Shown here in pieces: positions 19,023 through 27,357 of a DNA stretch of 64,000 bases (positions are counted from its first letter, which is position 1; the number at the start of each line of letters is the position of its first letter). Location of the stretch: NCBI GenBank assembly GCA_015709215.1, contig JACCQN010000008.1, positions 1 to 64,000 on the forward strand, read 5' to 3'. The notes below the pieces were generated by a model. That model was not told where the DNA came from and made no database searches. It saw only the letters and a program-made list of their open reading frames with translations. Made by a program: the position numbers and the translations under genes. Source of the stretch: Bacteroidales bacterium (GTDB taxonomy: Bacteria; Bacteroidota; Bacteroidia; Bacteroidales; F082).

Positions 19023-19790
19023 ATGGTTGATAATTTGATTTACATTTTGCTACATGCTGATCATCAGCATCATTATGCTGTTTCTGCACCTTTTTTAATT
19101 GGATTGTTTGCCAGTGTGATGCATGTTGTTTCCGGTCCGGATCATTTGGCAGCTGTGACTCCGCTTGCCATCGAAAACAAATTGAAGTCGTGGACAATCG
19201 GCTTAGGTTGGGGATTGGGTCATACTTTCGGAATGTTGTTAATCGGTATGCTTTTTATCTTTTTCAAGAATTATATACCATTGGATGCCATTTCAGCGTA
19301 TAGCGAGATGTTGGTTGGTTTGGTTCTGATTGGCATTGGTTTGTGGGCTTTCTGGCGTATTTTTTTTCGTTCTAAAGCAACACATGCTCATCCTCACAGC
19401 CATATTACCAGGCAAGGAGAAGTTGTTACACATATACATAAACATGTTCATCCGGCTCAAAATCAGCATACTCACATACATGCTAAACGGATCAATCAAA
19501 ATGTATTTTCAGCGCTAATCATTGGATTAATCCACGGGCTGGCAGGTGTTTCGCATTTATTAGGTGTACTGCCAACACTTGCTTTTACCTCCAATATCGA
19601 TTCAGCACTTTACCTTTCCGGTTTTGGCATTGGAACGATTGCTTCTATGGTAGTATTTTCATTTTTGCTTGGTTTTGTTTCCTATCAGTCAAGTGAAAAA
19701 GCTAAACCCATTATTTTTAAAACGATACAATTCACAGGTGCCTTTGCTTCGCTGGCAGTTGGTGTTTATTGGATTACCTTAACCCTTTGA
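19023..19790 (+). CDS. UreH/HupE-like nickel permease
   Basis: This 255-residue membrane protein has about six helices. HVVSGPDHLAAVTPLA near 37-52 is the metal-site motif of UreH/NicO-type transporters, with a GLGWGLGHTFGM segment after it and a second LIHGLAGVSHLLG half-motif near 171. A long cytoplasmic or periplasmic loop (about 120-158) is very rich in His (HAHPHSH, HIHKHVHP, HTHIHAK), suited to binding Ni2+. Adjacency to hypF suggests supply of nickel for hydrogenase; this is inference, and cobalt or another metal is possible. It is followed three bases later by an outer-membrane barrel gene. Confidence 0.8.
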   Translation: MVDNLIYILLHADHQHHYAVSAPFLIGLFASVMHVVSGPDHLAAVTPLAIENKLKSWTIGLGWGLGHTFGMLLIGMLFIFFKNYIPLDAISAYSEMLVGLVLIGIGLWAFWRIFFRSKATHAHPHSHITRQGEVVTHIHKHVHPAQNQHTHIHAKRINQNVFSALIIGLIHGLAGVSHLLGVLPTLAFTSNIDSALYLSGFGIGTIASMVVFSFLLGFVSYQSSEKAKPIIFKTIQFTGAFASLAVGVYWITLTL

Positions 19791-19793
19791 TCG

Positions 19794-20576
19794 ATGCATA
19801 GAATTAAAATTACTTCATTTCTTATCTTACTTTTTCTAAGCAACCAACTCATCGCACAACAGAAAATTCCTGCTCAGCGTTGGTACACTGGTTTGAGTGT
19901 GGGAGCTGGTATTACTGATATAAGCAGCGGAACAACTGATATTCGGGTAATAAATAGCAATGGTTTTGTAGGAGGTCCATTTTTGCAATATCAAATAAAT
20001 GAGCAATTTTCAGTGAGAGTTGGGGCAGAATTTGATTCTCGTGAGTTTGGTATGGAAGTATATTATCAGGGAATGCGTTATACTGACACTTCTACACATG
20101 TTTGCTACAGCTGCCGCTATTCATACGAAAACACACACACCAGTTATTACCTCACTTTTCCATTATTATTGCAATATAGTCAGTACAGAAACAAGTTTGG
20201 GCTCACGATAAAAGGTGGTGTCTATTATTCACTACTTCTAATTTCATATCAGGATGGTTTTGAGGAACTTTATATAGATCCGGAGGAAGGACTTCCTTTT
20301 TACCAAATTGACAATTCAATTGAGCCCGGACATTTTATAAACCAATACAAAGGTGAAGCTTTGAATGTTATGAACACTTATGATGCTGGTATCATGCTTG
20401 GATTAGGTGGGACTTATGCTTTAAATAATAAGCTGGCGCTGCTTTTAGAAGGTAATTTGCAAGTTGGATTTCAGGGAGTATTCGAAAACCCCGGTATGAT
20501 AAGCCTGATACACAGAGCTTTTCAGCTTAGAGGTGGACTAATTTACCGATTAACCAGGAATCGAATCGTACAATAA
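19794..20576 (+). CDS. PorT-like outer-membrane beta-barrel protein
   Basis: This 260-residue protein has a signal peptide (hydrophobic 6-19, LIAQ cleavage). The mature part alternates hydrophobic and polar residues as in eight-stranded barrels of the outer_membrane_beta-barrel/PorT family: GLSVGAGITDI, FLQYQINEQFSVRVGAEF, YYLTFPLLLQYS, FGLTIKGGVYYSLL and a final LRGGLIYRL strand. A CYSCRY pair near 102 may form a disulfide. The start lies three bases after the nickel-permease stop, so the two are probably co-transcribed. The function is unknown; a role in metal crossing the outer membrane is only a contextual guess. Confidence 0.75.
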   Translation: MHRIKITSFLILLFLSNQLIAQQKIPAQRWYTGLSVGAGITDISSGTTDIRVINSNGFVGGPFLQYQINEQFSVRVGAEFDSREFGMEVYYQGMRYTDTSTHVCYSCRYSYENTHTSYYLTFPLLLQYSQYRNKFGLTIKGGVYYSLLLISYQDGFEELYIDPEEGLPFYQIDNSIEPGHFINQYKGEALNVMNTYDAGIMLGLGGTYALNNKLALLLEGNLQVGFQGVFENPGMISLIHRAFQLRGGLIYRLTRNRIVQ

Positions 20577-20590
20577 TATCCTTAATTCAT

Positions 20591-21176
20591 GCGTCAAGGT
20601 TGGAACAGTTAAACCTTTATCGACGTGTGCTTCTGAATTATCAAAAACTGGATAATACCTAAATTTATTTGCATAATCAGTCACGTTTTCTCAAAACAAA
20701 TGCCGCTACTTTTCGGCACGAACCTGATGTTAATTGGAGTTGAAGTCGATTTTTATAAAAGATACGTTTTATCGAACTGGTCGAAACAACTCGTAATGTC
20801 ATCGCTCTTGAAAATATCAAAAAAATTGTCTTTGTAAGCATTGGTGAGCTTAGACGAGCTGTTACTGATTACTTTAATCAAAATAACACGCGATTTCAGG
20901 TTGAAGCAAATTTCGTTTTGGCAATCAGACGATTAATCAGGTAATGGTAAACCTGCCGGCAGTGATAAACAGACTGGGAATCAAAATTTGTGTTGTCGCA
21001 GTAACCGTTGAATATGCCAAAGAAATCAGCATGACATTAGCACATTTCAGTGTTCTGGGTTTTCTGAATTTTAGCTCAGCCCTTTTACAGCTACCTGAAA
21101 TATATACCTTGAAAACTATGATATGATCACTAAACTTGAAAAAATCGCTTATTTTATGAATAAGCATATTAAATAA
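20591..21176 (+). pseudogene. rex: Decayed redox-sensing repressor Rex gene
   Basis: Pieces of Rex can be read in order but in shifting frames with stops between them. The N-terminal helix-turn-helix part starts with RLEQLNLYRRVLLNYQ (from 20600), then SHVFSKQ and LMLIGVE (20661-20745). The Rossmann NADH-binding part follows: LENIKKIVFVSIGELRRAVT and YFNQNNTRFQV (20759-20944), then KICVVAVTVEYAKEISMTLA and LNFSSALLQLP (20944-21126), and the canonical end YDMITKLEKIAYF (21117-21176). At least three frame breaks exist, and the GxGxxG loop reads SIGELR. Rex normally represses fermentative/respiratory genes when NADH is low. No intact copy is seen in the window. Confidence 0.75.
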
Positions 21177-21200
21177 GGATTTTAAGTTCCGTCCTAAACC

Positions 21201-22022
21201 CTAATTTTTTGCAAACGGAGCATCAGGCTCTTTAGCCATATGATTGTAAACCAGCTTATCCACTAAAGCAGGGAAAAATTTATTCAGCATCACCGTCAGT
21301 TTACCTTGTGAAGTAAGAACAAGTGTCCGTTTACGTTTTTCGATGGCGTTAATAACATGAATAGCAACCTCTTCGGCCGACATCATTTTTGATTCATCTC
21401 TGGGGGATTCGCCTTGCTGACTGCCATCAGCTGCCAAAGCCGTATTCCGGATGTTAGAGGCAGTGAACCCTGGATAGGCCATTAAAACATGAAGACCTGT
21501 GTATAAATTTTCAATGCGTAATGATTCCATAAATCCCTGCATGGCAAACTTTGAAGCTGAGTAACCAGTACGAGCAGGCAATCCTTTGATACCGGCCACA
21601 GATGATATCCCAGCAACGCTTCCTTTTTGTGTGAGCAGATAAGGCAAAGCAAATTTTGTACAATAAACAGCGCCCCAAAAATTTACATCCATCAAACGCT
21701 GCAAAACCGCTGTATCTGTATCAACAAAAAGTGCACGCATAGAAATACCCGCATTATTTATCAACACATCAATTTGTCCGTAGGCCTTAACTGTTTCTGC
21801 AATAAGATGCTCGCAATCAGACATTACTGAAACATCCGTCTGGCAAATTTTAACTGGAATATTGTCCTTTTCCAAAATAAGGGAAAGGGCTTCAAGTTTT
21901 TTGATGTTTCTGGCTGCAAGCATTAAACTGGCTCCACGAGAAGCTGCTTCAAAGGCCATTGCCTTACCTATTCCCGATGAAGCACCAGTAATTATTACGA
22001 CTTTCTTTTTTAAGTTTTCCAT
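21201..22022 (-). CDS. Short-chain dehydrogenase/reductase
   Basis: This 273-residue classical SDR has TGASSGIG at about 12-19 (dinucleotide binding), NNAG near 88, catalytic Ser in GISSVAG near 140, and YSASK at about 154-158 (Tyr and Lys). Arg in AARN after the second beta strand hints at NADP(H). The C-terminus resembles the DHRS7-like group that carries a hydrophobic C-terminal helix (KFFPALVDKLVYNHM). The substrate is unknown. It is transcribed towards the rex pseudogene. A near -7 box (TATTTTG, one base short) lies about 40 bases upstream. Confidence 0.85.
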   Translation of the reverse strand: MENLKKKVVIITGASSGIGKAMAFEAASRGASLMLAARNIKKLEALSLILEKDNIPVKICQTDVSVMSDCEHLIAETVKAYGQIDVLINNAGISMRALFVDTDTAVLQRLMDVNFWGAVYCTKFALPYLLTQKGSVAGISSVAGIKGLPARTGYSASKFAMQGFMESLRIENLYTGLHVLMAYPGFTASNIRNTALAADGSQQGESPRDESKMMSAEEVAIHVINAIEKRKRTLVLTSQGKLTVMLNKFFPALVDKLVYNHMAKEPDAPFAKN

Positions 22023-22120
22023 GACTTTTTTTCTGCTGATTCTTTCTAATTAAAAACACAAAATAACGGAATTTGCACGTACGGTTAAAGATCAGCCCTC
22101 CATGCATTTTTAAAAATTCA

Positions 22121-22128
22121 TAGCTTTG
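22121..22128 (+). promoter_or_regulatory. -7 element (TAGCTTTG) for the aminotransferase gene
   Basis: An exact TAnnTTTG match ends ten bases before the first ATG (22138), implying an almost leaderless transcript. It also shows that the in-frame TTG at 22126 cannot be the start. Confidence 0.55.
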
Positions 22129-22137
22129 CTCAAAAAA

Positions 22138-23334
22138 ATGATGCTCACAAACAGACAACTTTTCCAGCAATATCTTGGACTGCCTTCAGTTGTTAATGAT
22201 CCTATTGAAATTGTTCGTGCTGCCGGAATTTATCTCTACGACGATAAAGGTCATCAATATGTAGATCTCGTTTCGGGTGTTGCTGTAAGTAATACCGGAC
22301 ACCTTCATCCTCATGTCGTTAACGCTATCAAGAGCCAGCTCGACAAATATATGCACACCATGGTTTACGGAAAATTTGTTCAGGCTCCGCAAGTTCAACT
22401 GGCTCAGAAACTTTCTGATCTTTTGCCGGATAATCTCCAAAGCATCTATTTTGTAAATTCTGGTAGCGAAGCAGTTGAAGGTGCATTAAAACTGGCAAAA
22501 CGGCTGTCGGGCAGGCCAGAAATGATCAGCTTTAAAAATTCCTATCACGGAGGCACTGCGGGGGCTTTGTCTATGCTTGGACACGAAGGATTAAAGCAGG
22601 CTTTCAGACCGCTTTTACCAGCTGTTAAACACCTCGAATTTAATAACTTCGAACAGCTTAATATAATTAATCAGCAAGCAGCTTGCGTATTAGTGGAGCC
22701 GATTCAGGCCGAAGCTGGCATCATTTTGCCACAGCCCGGATTTTTACAAGCCCTTCGTAAGCGTTGTAATGAAACAGGCACTTTATTGATTTTTGATGAA
22801 ATACAAATGGGATTTGGACGAACCGGGACCTTATTTGCTTTCCAACAACTTGACGTAATCCCGGATATTTTATGCATGGCAAAAGCTATGGGAGGCGGAT
22901 TGCCACTGGGTGCATTTGCTGCTTCAAAACAGATGATGAATGCCTTCACTTTCCAGCCGGAGTTAGGTCATATCACTACTTTTGGTGGCCATCCCGTAAG
23001 CTGTGCTGCCTCGTTGGCCTCTTTGGAAGTGCTAATAAATGAAAAATTAATTGAACAGGCCGATGCCAAAGGAAAAGCATTTGAAGATATACTGCAAAAC
23101 GTGAGGATGATCAAAGAAATTCGTCGAAAAGGACTGATGCTGGGTATTGAACTCGAACCAGAAATCCCAATTGAAAAGCTTTTAAAACACTTGCAAAAAC
23201 ACAAACTTATTGTCGATCAGTTTCTATTTCATGCGCATGCCTTCAGAATTGCTCCACCTTTAACTATAAGCCACGACGAAATCAATAAAGTATCTGCAAT
23301 GATTCTGGAAGCGCTTAATACTTTCAAATATTGA
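22138..23334 (+). CDS. Class III PLP-dependent aminotransferase
   Basis: This protein of about 398 residues belongs to fold-type I, class III (acetylornithine/ornithine and other omega-amino-acid aminotransferases). Landmarks are VNSGSEAVEGALKLAKR (phosphate loop), SYHGGTAGALS, the LIFDEIQMGFGRTG block with the cofactor Asp, and CMAKAMGGGLPLGA with the Schiff-base Lys. THGGHP is present as TTFGGHPVSCAA. Both ATG 22138 and ATG 22141 are possible starts. No arginine- or lysine-pathway gene is adjacent, so the substrate is unresolved. Confidence 0.85.
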   Translation: MMLTNRQLFQQYLGLPSVVNDPIEIVRAAGIYLYDDKGHQYVDLVSGVAVSNTGHLHPHVVNAIKSQLDKYMHTMVYGKFVQAPQVQLAQKLSDLLPDNLQSIYFVNSGSEAVEGALKLAKRLSGRPEMISFKNSYHGGTAGALSMLGHEGLKQAFRPLLPAVKHLEFNNFEQLNIINQQAACVLVEPIQAEAGIILPQPGFLQALRKRCNETGTLLIFDEIQMGFGRTGTLFAFQQLDVIPDILCMAKAMGGGLPLGAFAASKQMMNAFTFQPELGHITTFGGHPVSCAASLASLEVLINEKLIEQADAKGKAFEDILQNVRMIKEIRRKGLMLGIELEPEIPIEKLLKHLQKHKLIVDQFLFHAHAFRIAPPLTISHDEINKVSAMILEALNTFKY

Positions 23335-23433
23335 TTATATGAAATTGATATAATAGTATATATTTCAACGTATTAACAGATTAAAGTCAGTCTTAATTAA
23401 CAAATATATTCCCCAAAAACCTAAGGTTAGAAA

Positions 23434-23718
23434 ATGAATAGCAATGCCATAAACCTCTTCGCCTTATTTTCAAAAAAGAAAATTATTCCTTTGATTATTT
23501 TTTTGGTCTTTCATTTCTCAGGCATTACCCAAACTAGAGTTCTTACTATTCCTGGAGGCGCCATTCATTGCAAAATAAGCAAAGTTCCGATGAAAGAATT
23601 CAGGTGTATTATTCGTAAAATTTTCACTGGAATTCAAGAATATAGCAAGATTTTTTATCTCAATTGCCTCACTGAATTTTATTTGTCAATCTCTGGTTTG
23701 GAAACAGCAACAACCTAA
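23434..23718 (+). pseudogene. Possible remnant of a secreted-protein gene
   Basis: A 94-codon frame starts with a convincing signal peptide (KKKIIPLIIFLVFHFSGITQ) but then loses protein-like character. It may be the 5' end of an exported-protein gene that has been frameshifted or deleted, or a small lineage-specific secreted protein. I recognise no family. The rest of the 23335-23823 gap is AT-rich, with no RNA gene, clear promoter box or strong hairpin. Confidence 0.28.
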
Positions 23719-23823
23719 ATTTAATTTCACTTAAACAAATCTACCAAAAGGGAATTATCTAATTCAAATAAACAATCAGATAAAATAAGATGGTATAAAC
23801 TGTTGATTATAAATTAGTAAAAT

Positions 23824-24525
23824 ATGCAGTTAATTTTTGACCTTTACTTTCCTCCTGTCAATCAGGCAAATGAAGCAGGCTTACTCGCAATTGGCGGAGA
23901 GGTTAGTCCGGGAAATCTGCTATTAGCTTATTCCAAAGGAATTTTTCCTTGGTACAGTGATGATGAACCCGTGATGTGGTGGTCGCCTAATCCGAGAATG
24001 GTTTTGAAACCAGAAGATTATAAAGCCTCAAAAAGCCTGAAAAAACTGGTTCGTGAAGGCAATTACAATTTAGGAATCGACACCTCTTTCGAAGAAGTGA
24101 TGTATCAATGTGGGCATAATCCGCGCAAGGGACAACAGGGAACTTGGATAACACCAGAGTTGACAGCCAGTTTTGTGACCTTGCATCGTTTGGGATTTGC
24201 TCATTCTTTTGAGATTTTTATGGATAAAAAACTTGTTGGAGGACTGTATGGTCTTTCTATCGGGAAAGTTTTTTTTGGAGAATCAATGTTTTTTAAGGTT
24301 CCAAATGCATCCAAACTCGCTTTTTATCATCTTATCGCATTTTTAATACAAAATGATTTCAAACTTGTTGATGCCCAGCAGGAAACGCCCCACTTAAAAA
24401 GTCTTGGCGCCTATCCTATTACTCGAGAAGACTTTTTGGAACTTTTGAATGTGTACGTTTGTGAGCCAAGTTTATGCGGCAACTGGGGGACAAATCATCT
24501 GCGAAAATTTACTTTAAGTTTCTAA
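23824..24525 (+). CDS. aat: Leucyl/phenylalanyl-tRNA-protein transferase
   Basis: This 233-residue enzyme attaches Leu or Phe from aminoacyl-tRNA to proteins with N-terminal Arg or Lys, marking them for the ClpS/Clp N-degron route. Conserved blocks are present in order: GLLAIGGEVSPGNLLLAY near 20-37, GIFPWYSDDEP, WWSPNPR, GLYGLSIGKVFFGESMF near 139-155, NASK, and DAQQETPHLKSLGA near 185-198. The length is normal. It is followed 42 bases later by the guanine-deaminase-like gene. No clpS gene is in the window. Confidence 0.95.
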   Translation: MQLIFDLYFPPVNQANEAGLLAIGGEVSPGNLLLAYSKGIFPWYSDDEPVMWWSPNPRMVLKPEDYKASKSLKKLVREGNYNLGIDTSFEEVMYQCGHNPRKGQQGTWITPELTASFVTLHRLGFAHSFEIFMDKKLVGGLYGLSIGKVFFGESMFFKVPNASKLAFYHLIAFLIQNDFKLVDAQQETPHLKSLGAYPITREDFLELLNVYVCEPSLCGNWGTNHLRKFTLSF

Positions 24526-24567
24526 ATCTACAATCTCAGGCTTTTCGTATTTTTACAAAAAAAATTC

Positions 24568-25053
24568 ATGCAAGACGAAAGTAAAAGGCACGAATATTTC
24601 ATGAAGATGGCCATTGATCTGGCTGCTTCAAACCTTGAATCAGGAGATGGAGGTCCATTTGGGGCAGTTGTGGTAAGAAATGGAGAAATAGTTGGAAAAG
24701 GATCAAATCAGGTAACCTCAACCAACGATCCCACTGCTCATGCTGAAGTAGTTGCCATTAGAGATGCCTGTAAAAACTTAAACTCCTTTCAATTAGAGGA
24801 TTGTGAAATTTATGCAAGCTGCGAACCCTGCCCTATGTGTTTAGGAGCAATCTATTGGGCCAGAGCCAAAAAACTATATTTTGCAGCATCGCGCGAAGAT
24901 GCCTCTATGGCCGGATTTGATGATTCATACATCTACGAGCAAGTGCCGCTAAAACCTGAAAAGCGTGATTTAAAAACTGTTCAATTAATGAAACAACAGG
25001 CTGTTAAGGTTTTTGAATTATGGACTGAAAATGAGCTGAAGATTCCTTACTGA
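24568..25053 (+). CDS. Nucleoside/guanine deaminase (cytidine-deaminase fold)
   Basis: This 161-residue zinc hydrolase has HAEV (zinc His and catalytic Glu) near 68-71 and EPCPMCLGAIYWA near 96-108 (two zinc Cys). GGPFGAVVV near 29, TNDPTAHAEV and AGFDDSYIY near 119 are features of B. subtilis GuaD-type guanine deaminases rather than TadA, so guanine to xanthine is the favoured reaction. A one-mismatch -7 box (TATTTTTA) lies about 15 bases upstream. Its stop overlaps the start of the sirtuin gene by one base. Confidence 0.85.
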   Translation: MQDESKRHEYFMKMAIDLAASNLESGDGGPFGAVVVRNGEIVGKGSNQVTSTNDPTAHAEVVAIRDACKNLNSFQLEDCEIYASCEPCPMCLGAIYWARAKKLYFAASREDASMAGFDDSYIYEQVPLKPEKRDLKTVQLMKQQAVKVFELWTENELKIPY

Positions 25054-25811
25054 TGCAAAAGCCCAACCCTTTTCTTGCAGAAGCCGCCCTTAGAATAAAA
25101 TCAGCAAAACATGCTGTTGCTTTTACTGGTGCTGGCATTTCTGCGGAAAGTGGCATCCCGCCATTTCGGGGTGAAGGCGGGATTTGGAACACTTATGATC
25201 CAATTGTATTAGACATCAGGTATTTCATTAATAATTATGAAGCATCATGGAAAGCAATAAAAGCAATCTTTTACGACTTTTTGAGCGACAAATATCCGAA
25301 CAATGCTCATAAAACACTTGCAACCTGGGAATTAGAAGGGATCATTCAAACCATCATCACTCAAAATATAGATAACCTTCATCAGGAAGCCGGATGCATT
25401 AAAGTAATTGAATATCACGGTAATGCACAGCGTTTGATTTGTTTGGATTGTCAAAATTATTTTGAAGTAAAGCAGTGGGTCTTTCATGCGAAAGCACCCC
25501 GTTGCCCGAAATGTAATGGCAAATTAAAACCAGATTTCATATTTTTTGGCGAACGCATTCCAGAGCAAGCCAGCTTTAAGGCATTGGAAGCTGCTGAAAA
25601 CAGCGACCTGATGCTACTCATCGGCGCTTCCGGTGAAGTTTCGCCCGCAAATCAATTACCGATGATTGCTGCTCGAAACGGTGCCTATATCATTGAAGTG
25701 AACACCGAAAAAACCCTATTTACCTCCTCAATAGTCGATCTTGCCCTTAGGGGCTCATCGGCGAAAATATTACACCAAATTGCTGAATTAATGAATGATA
25801 CAAAAGAATAA
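25053..25811 (+). CDS. NAD-dependent protein deacylase (Sir2 family)
   Basis: This 252-residue sirtuin removes acyl groups from lysine using NAD+. GAGISAESGIPPFRG at about 26-40 and TQNIDNLHQEAG near 108 bind NAD; the catalytic His is in EYHGN. Four Cys of the structural zinc are present as LICLDC and PRCPKC. GASGEVSPANQL is the second NAD-binding block. The start overlaps the deaminase stop by one base (TGATG), and the serine hydrolase gene follows five bases later, forming a three-gene unit. The tight coupling to guanine deaminase may reflect purine/NAD salvage, but this is speculative. Confidence 0.92.
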   Translation: MQKPNPFLAEAALRIKSAKHAVAFTGAGISAESGIPPFRGEGGIWNTYDPIVLDIRYFINNYEASWKAIKAIFYDFLSDKYPNNAHKTLATWELEGIIQTIITQNIDNLHQEAGCIKVIEYHGNAQRLICLDCQNYFEVKQWVFHAKAPRCPKCNGKLKPDFIFFGERIPEQASFKALEAAENSDLMLLIGASGEVSPANQLPMIAARNGAYIIEVNTEKTLFTSSIVDLALRGSSAKILHQIAELMNDTKE

Positions 25812-25815
25812 CATC

Positions 25816-27357
25816 ATGAAAACCACAAAAACATTTCTTACTTTAATTTTTTCCCTTTTTTTCCTTTTCGGTAAAGCACAGCTCAACGAAACAAACATTC
25901 AAAAACTGGATTCCATTTTTCAAAAAGCACTCATCGACTGGAATGTTCCGGGTATGGCAATTGCCATCGTAAGTAGCGATTCGGTTTGGCTTTCAAAAGG
26001 TTATGGAGTCACAGATATTACTACGCGGCAAGCTGTTGATGCCAATACATTGTTTGCACTGGCCAGCAATACCAAGGCTTTTACGAGTACAGCCTTGGCC
26101 ATGCTCGCCGATGAGGGAAAAATCAACTGGAATCAAAAAGTTGTGGAAATCCTGCCCTGGTTCAAATTATATAATCCCTATGTTACTTCTGAGATGACGG
26201 TAGAAGATTTATTGAGTCATCGCAGCGGATTAAAAACATTTTCGGGTGATTTGATCTGGTACGGAAGCACTTATTCGAGGGAAGAAATTATTCGTAAAGT
26301 TCAGTATCTACAGCCTGTTTATGGTTTTAGAGAACATTTTGGATACTCCAATCTGATGTTTATAACTGCCGGAGAGCTAGTGCCGACAATCACCGGAAGA
26401 AGTTGGGACGATTTTGTTCAACAGCGTATTTTAGATGCTTTAGGAATGAATAGATCTACCTTGCACGTTTCTGAATTACATAATCTGGATAATATCGCCC
26501 AGCCGCATACTTATGTGTCTGATGAGCTCCGGCAGATTCCCTGGCTCGACTGGGACAATATAGGACCGGCTGGTTCGCTCATTTCAAGTGCCAATGACAT
26601 GGCTAAATGGCTGCAAATGAACCTTTCCTACGGAATTGTCGGTCAGGATACACTTGTTAGCAAAAAGCAACTTCACGAGCTTTGGTCTCCCAGAACGATA
26701 ATCGATGTTTCAGCAGGTTCAGCTGCGATGTTTCCTGAAACAAATTTCAAAAGCTACGGTTTGGGTTGGTCACTTATGGATTATAATGGCTACAAAGTAA
26801 TCGGCCATAATGGCGGTTATGACGGTATGATTTCTCAAACTTTTTTTGTTCCGGAAGCTAATCTGGGTTTTGTAATCATGACGAATGCGCTTTCAACACT
26901 TTACTATCCACTTTATTATCATACACTTGACGAATTACTTGGGGTAGAAAAGAAAAGAAATTGGAATGATGATTTACTGAAAGTCATTCGGCGAAATGAA
27001 GAACGTCAAAAAGAACAAATAAAATCTCTGGAAGCAAAACGTGTTTTAAATACAAAACCTTCATTATCACTTGATCAATACGCTGGTATTTATGGAGGTA
27101 AGGTTTACGATACAGTGAAAATTGCTGTAAAAAACAATATCCTCGAACTTCAGTTTGGCAGAAGCCCTGATTTTTTTGCACATCTTGAACACTGGCAATA
27201 CGAAACTTTTCAGATTGAATTCAAAGCATTTCCTTCGTTGCCAAAAGGTTACGTAACTTTTGAAATCGATCGGAATGGAGAAGTGTCTGAGATGGAGATC
27301 TTCCTGGATAATCCTGATTTCGATTTTACTGAACTCGATCTGAAAAAATTGGATTAA
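25816..27357 (+). CDS. Exported serine hydrolase (beta-lactamase/AmpC-type fold)
   Basis: This 513-residue protein has a signal peptide (TFLTLIFSLFFLFGKAQ). The serine-hydrolase domain spans about 25-370: SNTK (SxxK nucleophile box) near 84, YSN near 173, and HNGGYDG (in place of KTG) near 333. A C-terminal DUF3471-like beta-barrel region (about 410-510) follows, as in D-aminopeptidase/esterase-like family members. Peptidase or esterase activity in the periplasm is likely; antibiotic hydrolysis is not indicated. A start at 25795 would lie within the sirtuin gene, so ATG 25816 is preferred. Its 3' end overlaps the convergent MFS gene by four bases. Confidence 0.85.
   Translation: MKTTKTFLTLIFSLFFLFGKAQLNETNIQKLDSIFQKALIDWNVPGMAIAIVSSDSVWLSKGYGVTDITTRQAVDANTLFALASNTKAFTSTALAMLADEGKINWNQKVVEILPWFKLYNPYVTSEMTVEDLLSHRSGLKTFSGDLIWYGSTYSREEIIRKVQYLQPVYGFREHFGYSNLMFITAGELVPTITGRSWDDFVQQRILDALGMNRSTLHVSELHNLDNIAQPHTYVSDELRQIPWLDWDNIGPAGSLISSANDMAKWLQMNLSYGIVGQDTLVSKKQLHELWSPRTIIDVSAGSAAMFPETNFKSYGLGWSLMDYNGYKVIGHNGGYDGMISQTFFVPEANLGFVIMTNALSTLYYPLYYHTLDELLGVEKKRNWNDDLLKVIRRNEERQKEQIKSLEAKRVLNTKPSLSLDQYAGIYGGKVYDTVKIAVKNNILELQFGRSPDFFAHLEHWQYETFQIEFKAFPSLPKGYVTFEIDRNGEVSEMEIFLDNPDFDFTELDLKKLD

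Noticed and set aside
20759-21176. LysR-type effector-binding domain remnant
   Set aside because: The pieces first looked like a LysR effector domain, but the N-terminal LNLYRRVLLNYQ, the LMLIGVE block and the YDMITKLEKIAYF ending fit Rex in order and spacing.
24568-25053. tRNA adenosine deaminase TadA
   Set aside because: The GGPFGAVVV, NDPTAHAEV and AGFDD features point to guanine-deaminase-type enzymes instead.
25053-25811. Sirtuin as part of an anti-phage system
   Set aside because: It is a stand-alone CobB/Sir2-type deacylase coupled to a deaminase and hydrolase; no Argonaute, HerA, TIR or other defence partner is near.
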